A stretch of 64,000 nt of DNA from Salvia splendens (lineage: Eukaryota; Streptophyta; Magnoliopsida; Lamiales; Lamiaceae), in NCBI RefSeq assembly GCF_004379255.2, contig NC_056037.1, forward strand, positions 35,251,012 to 35,315,011, read 5' to 3'. The position numbers and the translations under genes were made by a program. Positions 40,349-51,242 of this stretch are shown in pieces (the first letter of the stretch is position 1; each line of letters opens with the position of its first letter). The notes under the pieces were generated by a model, which searched no databases, was not told the origin of the DNA, and saw nothing but the letters and a program-made list of their open reading frames with translations.

Positions 40349-41424
40349 GGGATCGTTTGGTAGCTATGTTCCGTCTAGATAATAGGAGTAGTCTGGGTTT
40401 ATTTGTGCATTTGGTAGCTATGTTAACAATCTACGTAGCCCGTGTTTGGTATCCGGCCCGCACAAAGCCCACTGAAAAGCCTATGTTTCAATCACATTTG
40501 TAACTACCAATTTGCCTATGTTACATATCTAATATACCTAGTTAAATTTAGTAAAATACATTTCTACCCATCCATTTTTAGTTAAAAATAATACCTCCCC
40601 GTCCCATAAAAATATGTGCAATTTCTATTTTCGTCTATCCCACAAAAATATGTGCATTCCATTTTTGGAAAGTTATATCAATTTAATAATATAGGTCTCA
40701 TTATCCACTAACATTACTTTAGCTACTATTCTCCTCATTTATCTTACTTTACCATACCATTCTCCTTCTATTTCTTACTTTACCAATTTTCTCTTAATCC
40801 TCGTGTCATACCCAATGTCATGTTTTTATGGGACATAGGAAATAATATTTATAAAATTACAAATAAAATTATTGTTATAATTAGAAGTTAACAAAAGCGT
40901 ACTTCAAATAATAAAAATGATCAAAACAATTTACATAACATATCACAAATTTTAAAATAAAATATTTTAAAATATTAAAATTTCTATATTAGTCTAAACA
41001 ATATACTACTATATAAGGTTGTGTGACGTGTTTTTTTACCATACCTTAAAAAAGATAATATAATACTTAAATTGTAATATATATAATAATTATTTATAAT
41101 ATACTACTATAATATTTTTAATTACATTTTCAACTCCGCAAGTTCCGCTTTTTGGATCTGTCATTAGAGAGAGTGTGCCATAGAAGAGAGCATTTATTCT
41201 TCAAGGTAGTTTAGTCATTAACTTAAATTAATGAGGATAATTTTGACAATTATAATTATATCCATATTTGTAACTTGTTGTACCAAACACTTAAATAAGA
41301 TAACTTATAATTATCTTAAGCTATCAAACACCCAATTAAGATAAATTAATTAATCGAAACTATGATAACTATCACAAATTATATCATGTCTAGTCGAAAC
41401 ATGGCATAGCTACCAAACGATGCC
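40349..41424. mobile_element. TIR element with TAA duplication (Harbinger-like), about 1.1 kb
   Basis: The left end is GGGATCGTTTGGTAGCTATG and the right end, in reverse complement, is GGCATCGTTTGGTAGCTATG. TAA flanks both ends. Internal motifs near the ends (TCATGTCTAGTCGAAACATG, GTTCCGTCTAGAT) are also partly inverted. No coding sequence is present. A Stowaway-like copy is nested inside. Confidence 0.82.
40594..40845. mobile_element. Degenerate Stowaway-like MITE nested in the TIR element
   Basis: The left end CCTCCCCGTCCCATAAAAAT is paired with ATTTTTATGGGAC-like sequence near 40830. The right boundary is approximate. Confidence 0.55.
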
Positions 41425-41559
41425 TAATTATTTTACTGGCGGATAGTTTGATCAATTAATCTTATATATACTTTACTGGCAAAATGGTGTTTAGATATAT
41501 TAAGAGATGTTTTGATATTCTAAATTGATTTTATAAAATAGTTGCCCAATCTTTACGGT

Positions 41560-41720
41560 CAGAGTTGTCAAGTGGGCATGGCCGACCCAGCCCAGCCCTG
41601 GCCCGCCTATATTGAGGCCCTGTTCGGCCCTGGCCCATGTCTGAGGCGGATGGGTTGGGCCGGTCTTTTTCTAATTTTGCTAGGTTCAGGCTAGGCTGGG
41701 CTGGGCTTTGTTTAATTTTT
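41560..41720. mobile_element. Remnant of a GGCC-rich hAT-like MITE
   Basis: A start AGAGTTGTCAAGTGGGC is followed by interspersed GGCCC, CAGCCC and GGGCTGGGC words. This style is shared with the CGGTATACCG and CGGTTCGG elements in the window. Ends are not clear. Confidence 0.4.
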
Positions 41721-41725
41721 TTTTA

Positions 41726-42640
41726 TGAAGAACCATAAAAATAATCATTCACCACAAAAGAACATATATTTTCGAAAGGATTCTACATTGTTAACGATAG
41801 ATTATTAATGAATGTGTGAACGGAAACAATGTGTTAAATGTTACATCATTGGCGACTTTACTTTTTTTACTCTTGAATATGGTCAAATTATCTTTGTTGT
41901 AAACTAGACATTTTCTTGTTCGAATATTGAAGTTAGTTTCAAACAACTAAATTAATTGTCTTGATATTTAAATCGGTTGGCAAAAGATTTGATTTATGCT
42001 TTTAAAAGATTAGTACAAAAAGATTATGCTTTTAAAAAATATACAAAAAGATACGTAGTAAAGATTTTTAAAGATATTTGGTTAAAATTGCGAATGACTT
42101 AAAATAAAATATCGAAGAATATCGTACTTACATTTTAGTAGATAATAGTAATCCCAGAGAGATTAAGTAGTTTGGATGATAGAGATAAAATTTCCTGTAT
42201 CGCAATGTTTTCTATAATAATTACAATGCTCAAATAAAAATATAGTAAATGAAGAATATTTTTTTGTTCTTTTGAAGCGTGATTTTGTGACACATGGGAA
42301 GCACAGTGTGAATTCCGCCTCCACTACTAATATTTATAGCATCCGTCCTTGTTCGTAATGTATTGCTAATATATTACGGTGGTGTTCAATGCTTGTTCGT
42401 AATGTATTGCTAATATATTACGGTGGTGTTCAATGCGTTAGACAAAATAATGTATACATGAAAATAAGTTTGAATTATTGTGCATTTCATAGCGCACATT
42501 AATTCTTCAATCAGTCCCAAGTGTTTGTCTTAGATATATATTAAAATCAATCGGTAAAAATTTGATTTATTTTAAGAAGTTACAATATTTATATAGTTAA
42601 CACATAGCAAACTCACAAATCTCGAAGGAAGGAGATAATA
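41726..42640. other. Downstream spacer of peptide gene 1, duplicated at 44166-44530
   Basis: The block GAAGAACCATAAAAATAATC onward to about 41870 is repeated with few changes at 44166-44300, showing that spacer and gene were copied together. A 44-bp direct duplication containing GTAATGTATTGCTAATATAT lies at 42350-42437. No separate gene is seen. Confidence 0.7.
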
Positions 42641-42685
42641 ATAATAAGTGCTCGTACATTTATTTTATAAATAGGATACTAACAA

Positions 42686-43469
42686 TTACTTACTGGTGTC
42701 ACACTTATTGAAGCAAGCCTCCACCTTGTTTACATCTGCATTTGATCATTCAAAAACACATTAACATCTCCCTAAAAATAAATTATTCAAACTAGCAAAT
42801 CCTTTTATAGTACCATGAAATAAACCAAGAAGATATGATATGGTTCATTTAAAAATCTCAAACTTAGAACCGTAAAATCACACATAAGTCATAAACAAGA
42901 TATTTCTCATATTTTCAAAAATAAATATCTTCAATCCAGTCTCCAAATGACATACTAAATCACAACATGTGGGGTGTGGTGAATTTTATATCTTTATAAT
43001 TACTTGTATCGTATTTATATAACTCACACCAACAAACTTAAGACTGCAATTCGTCAAAATTTCAAGAAATTGCAAATAGTGTTACACTACATGTACACTT
43101 ATATCAAAATTTCACCTAATTAGATTCCTCCAGGTAGAAATGAATACTCAACTGCTGTTATATTTACATGCTCAATTTGAAAAACCAACACACTCACACT
43201 AAAGCTCGGAGCAAGGGCAAAAGGGTAAGGTTACCATTTCCGAACCCAGTGCTCGTGCACTTGAGGTTGCAAGAGTTGACTGGCTTGCCTGCGCACTTGA
43301 AAACGCAATTTAGGATGCACTTTGCGCGCTGTTGTAGGTCCGGAGGCAGAGACTGGCAACCCGCCTTGCAATTGTTGTAGCAAACACTAGCAGCATGCGC
43401 GTACCCTGCGCATATTAGCATCAACACCGCAATCACAGCTACCCTTCGCATACTATTGCACTCCAACAT
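42686..43469 (-). CDS. Thionin-like cysteine-rich secreted peptide, gene 1 (94 aa)
   Basis: Exons are 43235-43469 and 42686-42735, with a 499-bp GT-AG intron. Residues 1-27 form a signal peptide (MRRVAVIAVLMLICAGYAHA after a short start). The mature part has ten cysteines in the order CYNNC, AGC, AKC, LNC, FKC, NSC, LKC, then EACFNKC from exon 2. The CxxxC and CY pattern fits plant thionin-like proteins. These are small apoplastic peptides, several of which act in defence; the role here is inferred. Compared with genes 2 and 4 it lacks the cysteine after the KC pair and the terminal cysteine (it ends DTSK). It is closest to gene 4 in both exon and intron. Confidence 0.82.
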
Positions 43470-43550
43470 CTTCTTTTATCTAATCAAAATAGTCTCTTAT
43501 GTGATGCTTAATCTTCTTAATATTTGAATTATTATGACTCTCTTCCATAT

Positions 43551-43559
43551 TATTTATAG
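43551..43559 (-). promoter_or_regulatory. TATA box of peptide gene 1
   Basis: CTATAAATA on the minus strand lies about 80 bases upstream of the start codon. The same box in the same position occurs before all four cluster genes. Confidence 0.7.
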
Positions 43560-44558
43560 GTGCTTATTTTCTGGCCTTCTAATAAAAATGGATAAGTGCC
43601 TTGGTTAAAAACTGGCTGTTTTTATATTTTGAATGGGCAAATTTGATAATTCGGATCCTTATTTCCAATTTTGCTAATGCACAACAAAATATGGTGACTA
43701 TTCCGTTAATCTCATTTACCATTTTTTTCCCTGTGTATCTCATGCTTTCTTTCTTATTCATCAAATTCAATTGAAACATTCCATATATTTTTACTCTTAA
43801 TTTATTAATTTTACGCTAGACTCATGTCGTCTATAATTAAAATTATAGATGTTAACGAATGATATATTTGCTAATGTGGAACTGAATATTGCTAAGGGAA
43901 AGCAGTCATAATCATGTTCTGATTTTGCTTTTGATTATCTGGAAAATTTAGTTATTTTGTGACACTGTCATATAATCTCATTTATTAATTTGACGGATTT
44001 CTATGTGACGGATGAAGTACAATTTAACCTTTTCCATTACTCCCAATCTCGTTAAATAAATAAAATTAACAGCCTCTTAAATTAACTCTCAAGTCTCAAT
44101 CATGTTGCCACGTCATTTCACTTTCTTTTCTTCATCTCTCCCCTTTCCTATTTCACGAAATACATGAAGAACCACAAAAATAATCATTCACCACAAAAGA
44201 ACATAAATTATCGACAGATTCTACATTGTTAACGATAGATTATTAATGAATGTTTGAACGGAAACAACGTGTCAAATGTTAAATCATTGGCGGATTTACT
44301 GACCGACTTTATTTTTTTTTATTTTTTCTCTTGAATATGGTTAAATTCTCTCTTTCTTGTGAACTTGGCATTTTCTTGTTTGAATATTGAAGTTAGTTTC
44401 AAACACTAAATTAATTGTCTTGAAATTTAAATCGGTCGACAGAGGATTTGATTTATTTTGATACGTTTACGATCATTACATAGATAATAAAATAAAGTAA
44501 ATACACAAATCTCGAAAGAAATGGGATAATAAAAGGTAGTACATTTATATATGGGATA
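43560..44558. other. Spacer between peptide genes 1 and 2
   Basis: AT-rich sequence. 44166-44530 is a copy of the spacer downstream of gene 1. No open frame of interest. Confidence 0.6.
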
Positions 44559-45300
44559 TTAACAACTACTCTGGTCACACATATTGAAGCAAGCCTCCAC
44601 TTTGCTAGCATCTGCATTTGACAATTTAAAACACATATTAGCATCTCCCAAAAAATAAATTATTGAAATTAACAAATCCATTTAGAGCACCATGAGCTAA
44701 ACATATATCACCAAGAAGATTTGGTCCGGTTCATTTAGAAAACTTATACTTACAACCATAAAATCACATAAAACCAGGATATTTATAGTATTCTTCAAAA
44801 TAAATACTCTTAATCTTCATACATGTCTTCAGATGACATCTTAAATCATAACGAGTGGAGTGAGACGAATATTATATCTTTATAAGTGTCGTTTTTACAT
44901 AACTTCACAATTTTTCATAGCATAACAAGAATTCACCTAAATAAATTAGATTCATCCTGCTAGAAATGAATAACGCAAAGGCCGTTACATTTACATACTA
45001 TATCAATTTTAAACACCACACGCACACTAAAGCTCGGAGTAAGGGCAAAAGGGTAATGTTACCTTTTCCGAACCCGGTGCATCGATTAGTAGTACAATCG
45101 ACGTTGCAAGAGTTGGCTGGCTTGGCTTTGCAGTTAAAAATGCAATCTGCGATGCACCTAGCTCTCCTTTTGCCAAAAATTGGACAACCTTCAACGCATT
45201 CACCGTAGCAATCGCTGAAAGCAGCTTGTGTGCACTGTGCACATACTAGCATCAATACCGCAATCAAGGCTACCATACGCATACTATTGCACTTCACCAT
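44559..45300 (-). CDS. Thionin-like cysteine-rich secreted peptide, gene 2 (96 aa)
   Basis: Exons are 45063-45300 and 44559-44611, with a 451-bp intron. The signal peptide is MRMVALIAVLMLVCAQCTQA after a short MVKCNS start. The mature part has twelve cysteines: CYGEC, EGC, ARC, ADC, FNC, NSC, VDC, NRC, then EACFNMC and a terminal SSC. It is basic in the middle (FGKRRARC). Thionin-like peptides are secreted and often antimicrobial in plants; no activity can be proved from sequence. This gene and gene 4 show the full cysteine set. Its upstream region, about 490 bases before the ATG, is interrupted by a young Gypsy element. Confidence 0.82.
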
Positions 45301-45390
45301 CTTATTTTGTCTAATATTATTAATAATAATACTCTCTTATTGGATGCTTAATCTTCTTAATATTTGAATTATTAGGACTCTCTTCAATTC

Positions 45391-45400
45391 TTATTTATAA
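45391..45400 (-). promoter_or_regulatory. TATA box of peptide gene 2
   Basis: TTATAAATAA on the minus strand about 90 bases before the start codon, at the same place as in the paralogs. Confidence 0.65.
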
Positions 45401-45477
45401 GCATTTTTTTATGTCTTTAAATCAAAATGGATATGTGCCTTAATTAAAAATTAGTTGTCTTTTTAAATTTCGATATC

Positions 45478-45660
45478 CTTAATTAAAATGGATAAGTGCC
45501 TGAATTAAAATGGATAAGTGCCTGAATTAAAATGGATAAGTGCTTTCATTAAAAATTCGTTGTTTTTATATTTTGATATCCTTAATTAAAATGGATAAGG
45601 GCCTTAATTAAAATGGATAAGTGCTTTAATTAAAAAGAATTAATGCTTTAATTAAAAATT
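45478..45660. repeat. Minisatellite upstream of peptide gene 2
   Basis: A unit of about 22 bases, AATTAAAATGGATAAGTGCC with variants, repeats about seven times with two longer interruptions. Genes 1 and 4 carry a single copy of this motif upstream. Confidence 0.8.
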
Positions 45661-45791
45661 GATATAGTATGTATATTTGACTATCAATTTTCCGTTCACT
45701 ATTTATGATTATGGCATGCTCTGATGTATTTTGAGTATATGTCTACATCATTTAATCCAAATCTAAGTAGATGGTGTTACATATAGCATAT

Positions 45792-46483
45792 TGATGGAGT
45801 ACGTACTAAACAAGCCCAACAGCAGTAAAACCCATCAGCCTAAGGCCCAAGAAAGAGTTCAGTTCGGCACAACCAAAGAGTATCAGTCCGGCATGACTAA
45901 AGAGTTCAGTTCGGCACAACCAAAGAGTTCGGCCCCAGCCTACAGCTCGGTAAAAGCCAACCAATCAAACTCTGCTCTCAAGTCGGCATCAAGCTCTACT
46001 CTCAGATCGGCAAAAGCTGCTCGGCAATAATTCAGCAGTTCGGTCTCAGTATTCGACCGAACTAGAAGATAGTGGACTCATGCAGAACCTCCACCACCTC
46101 CACTACACCCACGATCTATTTAGTGGTGTCAAGCAGTCATTAACTCATGCAGGATAGTGGACCCATGCAAGATCGCCACGATCTCCACGACATCCACTAC
46201 CTAGTAAATGGTGCTGCATGCCACGATCTGGTTCAATGTATAAATAGAACCTAGATCAGATAGATAGGGTTAGACTCTTAGACTCTCTCGCTTTCTAGAG
46301 ATAAAATACAAAATAGCAAGTCTGTATTGTAAGCTGTAAGAAAACAGATCAAGCAATACAACTCTGCCCTCATTTCTTCCCGTGGACGTAGATTTACCTC
46401 AGTAAATCGAACCACGTAAAATCTCTGTCTCGTGATCTGCATCTTCCTGCATTCATCACCATCAAAAATTCGCCGATTCATCA
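45792..46483 (+). repeat. 5' LTR of element 1
   Basis: It starts TGATGGAGTACG and ends CGATTCATCA. A TATA box (TATAAATA) is at 46239-46246. The U3 part repeats the word AGTTCAGTTCGGCACAACC. Confidence 0.93.
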
Positions 46484-46484
46484 C

Positions 46485-46502
46485 TGGCGCCGTCTGTGGG
46501 AA
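46485..46502 (+). other. Primer-binding site of element 1
   Basis: TGGCGCCGTCTGTGGGAA begins one base after the LTR. The TGGCGCC start fits the 3' end of a tRNA ending GGCGCCA; the exact tRNA is not certain. Confidence 0.75.
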
Positions 46503-46560
46503 ACAGAGAACCAAATTTGTGATAAAGCGAATTTTTGACCCTTTTTCCACCCCAAAAAAA

Positions 46561-48075
46561 ATGCATACCAGATCACATACCACCCGTAATACCGTTCGTG
46601 ATCACCGTGAGGAAGCTAGTCCAGCTCGCAGGTCTGAAAAACGGCCTCGGGAGACATCTACCTCCGGTTCTCACGAAGGAGGAACAAGCCACTCCAGGAG
46701 TCATCGCACCGAGTCTTCCCAGCAGCCCGATTTAAATGAAGCTGTCAAGCTGTTCTTGGCCGAGAAGCAGGAGGAGTTCTTAACCTTCCTGCAGAAGAGC
46801 CAACAGCCGGAGAAGACAACGGCGGATTCTCCCTCCTCATCCAGACATGAAAGTCACTACCGCAGTAGTGACATGTCTTCCAGGAGAAAGAATCCTCAAC
46901 CCCGACATGTTCCTGCTCCTCCTCGGTACCGGAACCACAGGAGAACTCCATCTCCTCCGTACCGAAGAGATGTCGGGTTCGCCATGTACGGAGCATTAAA
47001 AACTCCGTTCTCGGACGATATCACCCGAACTCCTTTGCCGCGGAACTACCGAACTCCGTCGATAACCTATGACGGACTCGTGGATCCTCATGATTTCTTG
47101 GGACGCTATCAATATAACATGGCGAACCAGGGTCTCAACGAGGTCCACATGTGCAAGCTGTTCCCCGAGCTGCTCATCGGGAACGCCAGAAGGTGGTTCG
47201 ACAGCCTTCCTCAAGGCAGCATTAGATCCTACCGAGATCTAATGGATGCTTTCCACAGGAGGTTCTTTCAGAAAGCGGAAGCCCGGATCACTTCGGCTCA
47301 GCTGCTTTCTATTCGTCAAGGTCACGACGAAAAGATCAGCGACTTTTTGACGAGATTCCACAAGGAATGCCTACAAGTAGATGATCTCAATGATCTACTT
47401 GTCATTTCGGCATTCCAAAATGGAATCCTGCCCGGAGCTCTCTACAGAAAGCTCGTGGAATGCAGTCCGCAAACAGCTCAAGAGATGTGGGACATTGCGG
47501 ACCAGTACTCCCGGGCCGATGAGGCAGACCGTCGCAAACGGTCGTTAGACAGCTCATCGTCCCGAGGAGACAGAAGGAAGCCCGATCATAGCGATCAGAG
47601 GCTTCCTCGCCGAACTCCTTTTGAAAGAATTCAAAGGGCACCGGTACAAGGCAGATTGGGACCACGTCTCAATCCTGAGAAGCCGCCCGCTCAGTTCGTA
47701 CCCTTAAACAAGTCAAGAGCGGAAATTTTCGAACTACATTCCGATATGTTCGAAAAGCCAAGGCGGATGACGAAATCGGCCGCGCGCCGACCTCAGGATC
47801 AATATTGCTCCTTCCATCAAGACTACGGTCACGATACCGAGGAGTGCCAACATTTGGCTGCAGGTATTGATGCCCTTGTGAAAGCAGGGACGTTAAAAAA
47901 ATACCAAAGCAAGCAGCCGAAAAGGAACAAAAAGCAGGGAGGTGCGAACTGCGCTCCTCAGGATCCGAAAAGGCAACGGGATCCCGAAGACGATGACGAG
48001 CCGCAATATGATGGAGTAATCCTAACTATTGACGCTCTCCCTGCCGAGAAGACTAAATCGTCTCTGAAATCATAG
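46561..48075 (+). CDS. Gag of element 1
   Basis: The frame encodes about 504 aa and starts MHTRSHTTRN. The retrotransposon gag domain lies at about 165-290, with NARRWFDSLP and MDAFHRRFFQKAEARITS. A single zinc-knuckle-like motif CSFHQDYGHDTEEC is near 420. Basic N- and C-terminal parts flank it. It ends early at SSLKS because a large deletion fuses its tail to RNase H sequence in another frame. Gag forms the cytoplasmic particle that packages element RNA. No other break is seen, so the protein may still be made. Confidence 0.85.
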   Translation: MHTRSHTTRNTVRDHREEASPARRSEKRPRETSTSGSHEGGTSHSRSHRTESSQQPDLNEAVKLFLAEKQEEFLTFLQKSQQPEKTTADSPSSSRHESHYRSSDMSSRRKNPQPRHVPAPPRYRNHRRTPSPPYRRDVGFAMYGALKTPFSDDITRTPLPRNYRTPSITYDGLVDPHDFLGRYQYNMANQGLNEVHMCKLFPELLIGNARRWFDSLPQGSIRSYRDLMDAFHRRFFQKAEARITSAQLLSIRQGHDEKISDFLTRFHKECLQVDDLNDLLVISAFQNGILPGALYRKLVECSPQTAQEMWDIADQYSRADEADRRKRSLDSSSSRGDRRKPDHSDQRLPRRTPFERIQRAPVQGRLGPRLNPEKPPAQFVPLNKSRAEIFELHSDMFEKPRRMTKSAARRPQDQYCSFHQDYGHDTEECQHLAAGIDALVKAGTLKKYQSKQPKRNKKQGGANCAPQDPKRQRDPEDDDEPQYDGVILTIDALPAEKTKSSLKS

Positions 48076-50303
48076 AGCAGAAAAAGGCTTTTGACGAGCT
48101 CAAAAGTTATCTAGCCGAGCTTCCTATTCTCTCTGCTCCAACCGAAGCCGAAGTAATTTTCTTATACTTAGCGGCATCCGATCAAACCATTAGCGCGGTG
48201 CTTGTACGAGAAGAAGGCCTAAAGCAGTTTCCCATCTACTTTACAAGCCGAGCATTAAGAGGTCCAGAAACCAGGTATCAACCTCTGGAAAAAATTGCTC
48301 TGGCGTTAGTAAATGCAGCAAGGAGACTGCGGCCATACTTCTATGCTCACAAGGTATGCGTCTTAACCGATCTGCCTCTTCGGCAAGTTTTGACCAAGCC
48401 AGAAGCATCAGGCAGAATCGCCAAATGGGCCATAGAGCTGGGAGAACACTCAATCGAGTACCTACCTCGAAAAGCCATCAAGGGACAAGCCTTGGCAGAT
48501 TTTCTTGCAGAGGCCAAGTTCGATCAAGCAATCCCTGTCATTGCCGAACAGAAAAATTCTGCCAATGCCGAACTAGCACAGCCCTTGGAATCCGAAGAAG
48601 AGCCGCCGGACTGCTGGAGCGGATTCGTAGATGGAGCTTCAAACAAGATGGGAAGTGGAGCTGGTATTTTACTTGTCGCTCCCGACGGACACGAGGTAAC
48701 CTACTCACTTCGGTTCCTATTCCCCACTACTAATAATGAAGCCGAGTACGAAGCCCTCCTGGCCGGACTCCAGTTAGCGCAAAGTCTGCTCGTCAAATCT
48801 CTCAAAGTCCATTGTGATTCACAAGTCATAGTAAATCACATGTTGGGTACAAGTGAAGCTCGTGACGAGAGAATGAAGAAGTATTTGGACAAAGCGCAAA
48901 GCATCAGCCGAAGTTTCTCCTATTTTCGGATAATCCGCGTTCCCAGAGCGGAAAATAGCCGAGCAGATACCTTAAGTAAGTTGGCCTCAGATCCGAGCTC
49001 AAAGGCGGAAGAATTAATGCATCGAAGCATTGATGAAGCCGAGGTACGTTCAGTATCCAGCTCGCCGAACTGGATGACGCCGATCTTGCAGTATCTGGAT
49101 CAAGGACAATTGCCCGAGGATAAGAGAGAAGCTCGGAAGATCACGTGCCGAGCACTTCGGTACGAACTTCATGAAGGAGTCCTCTTTAGAAAGTCTTACC
49201 TCCAGCCGTTATTGCGGTGCGTAGGACCAGAAGAGACGGACTACATCCTCAGAGAAGTTCATGAAGGATCGTGCGGCAGCCACATCGGAGCTAGAGCTTT
49301 AGCTAAAAAAGTTCTAAGATGGGGATATTATTGGCCAACCTTGGTACAAGAAGCAGTGCAGCCCGTCAAGACCTGCCCGAAGTGCCAAATCCATGCAAAT
49401 ATCCCAAGGATGCCGCAGACCGATCTATTCACTATGCAGAGCCCTTGGCCTTTCATGCAATGGGGCATAGACATAGTGGGACCACTTCCTCAAGCTCCTC
49501 GGCAAATGAAATTCCTAATCGTTGCCGTGGACTACTTTACGAAGTGGGTGGAAGCTGAACCATTAGCTACGATAACGAGCTCGAAGGCATTGGATTTCGT
49601 CTGGAAGAACATAGTGTGCCGATTTGGCATACCCCACATCCTCATCTTGGATAACGGGACTCAGTTCACCGACAAGACGTTCAAGAATTGGTGCCAAGAG
49701 CTGAATATTCAACAGCGGTTCACTTCGGTCTCTCATCCACAAGCAAACGGACAAACGGAGGTAACAAATCGTATCCTGGTGAAAGGGTTAAAAGCTCGGT
49801 TAGAACAAGCCAAAGGACAATGGGTAGAAAATCTCCCTCAAGTCCTATGGTCCTACCGAACTACACCCACAACCTCAAACGGTGAAACTCCGTACAGTCT
49901 TGTGTACGGCACTGAAGCCGTGATTCCGGTGGAGATCGGCATACCCAGTCCCCGAACTCTAAATTTCTCAGCAGAAATGAATGATGACGGACTGAGAGCC
50001 GAGCTAGATCTTGCCGAAGAAAGAAGAGAATTGGCATGCATAAAAGCAGCCAAGTACAAGGAGCAAGTAGCCCGGTATTACAACCAAAGGGTGAAGAAGC
50101 TGCAATTTCAAGTGGGAGATCTCGTCTTGAGAAACAACGAAGTAAGCCGAGCAGAAAAGCTGGGCAAGCTCGAACCCACATGGGAAGGTCCGTATCGGGT
50201 GTCAGAAGTCCTCGGCAAAGGGTCTTACAAATTGGCTCACATGTCAGGAGAACAGGTACCCCGAGCATGGCACATTTCCAACCTCAAAAAGTTCCATTTG
50301 TAA
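48076..50303 (+). pseudogene. RNase H and integrase remnant of element 1 pol
   Basis: Open from the deletion junction to the stop at 50303, but out of frame with gag and lacking its own start. It begins at EQKKAFDEL, the tether after the reverse transcriptase. It then carries the Ty3-type RNase H (FTSRALRGPETRYQPLEK), a second archaeal-type RNase H (GFVDGASNKMGSGAGILL, with NNEAEYEALLAGL), and integrase with an HHCC zinc finger (HEGSCGSHIG and TCPKCQIH). The catalytic core follows (QWGIDIVGPL, LDNGTQF) and a GPY/F-like end. Dual RNase H is the hallmark of the Tat lineage. Protease and RT are missing. Confidence 0.9.
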
Positions 50304-50499
50304 GAGACAGTCTGGTCAGTCAGTCTTGAGTCCTGTTCGGTCAATGTGCTTTATTTGGTTTACTTGGTCTTTATTTGTCTCTGTGCGTTTTGTCTGTGCG
50401 TTTTGTCTGTCTATGTGCGTGTCGTCTCTTACAAATGTTACTGAGGTATCTTGTTCTTCGAAGGCTGATCCCCTTCTTAGAACATATACAAGCCAACGA

Positions 50500-50860
50500 T
50501 TGTGAAGTCAAAGCTTCTACAGAAGATACAAGACCACAATTCAGCTTAAACAAGCAGTTCGTCTGAAACGAGCTGCAACAAGCCAATGATTGTGAGTCAA
50601 AGCTTCTACAGAAGATACAAGACCACAATTCAGCTTAAACAAGCAGTTCGTTTGAAACGAGCTGCAACAAGCCAACGATTGTGAGTCAAAGCTTCTACAG
50701 AAGATACAAGACCACAATTCAGCTTAAACAAGCAGTTCGTCTGAAACGAGCTGCAACAAGCCAACGATTGAGTCAAAGCTTCTACAGAAGATACAAGACC
50801 ACAATTCAGCTTAAGAATCAAGCACTTCGTCTGAAACGAACTGCAACAAAAGTCCGATTC
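50500..50860. repeat. Tandem repeat of about 86 bp (4 units) in the 3' noncoding part of element 1
   Basis: Units contain CAAGCCAACGATTGTGAGTC, AAAGCTTCTACAGAAGATAC and CAAGCAGTTCGTCTGAAACG. The related element 2 has only two units at the same place (53401-53580, opposite strand). Confidence 0.88.
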
Positions 50861-51165
50861 ACGCGATAAAACTTGCCTGAATTAGGACAAGGGAAAGTCC
50901 GATCCACGCGATAAAACTCGCCGAATTAGGACAAGGGAAAGTCCGATCCCCAAATTAGGACAACGGAAAGTCCGATCCGAGCGATAAAACTCGCCAAATT
51001 AGGACACAAGCTTAGTCCGGTCAAAGATGTTTATTTCATCAGACCAAAAGACGAGTCCGGGCAAAGATGTTTATTTCATCAGACCAAAGACGAGTCCGGT
51101 CAAAGATGTTTATTTCATCAGACCAAAGACGAGTCCGGTCAAAGAAGAGTTCACTTCATAAGACC
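50850..51165. repeat. Two further tandem arrays before the polypurine tract of element 1
   Basis: The first (50850-51010) repeats AAAGTCCGATCCACGCGATA plus AATTAGGACAAGGG about four times. The second (51010-51165) repeats GTCCGGTCAAAGATGTTTAT plus TTCATCAGACCAAAGACGA about four times. Confidence 0.85.
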
Positions 51166-51227
51166 AAGGACAAACATCGACTTACCCCGTACCTTTATCC
51201 AGAATGCCGAAGTAATTCACTTCGCTT

Positions 51228-51242
51228 TCCGGGGGGGGGTAG
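51228..51242 (+). other. Polypurine tract of element 1
   Basis: A run of nine or more G followed by TAG directly precedes the 3' LTR at 51243; it primes plus-strand DNA synthesis in LTR elements. Confidence 0.8.

Noticed and set aside
50375..50870. Short frames in the 3' part of element 1
   Set aside because: They read through tandem noncoding repeats and are not conserved in element 2.
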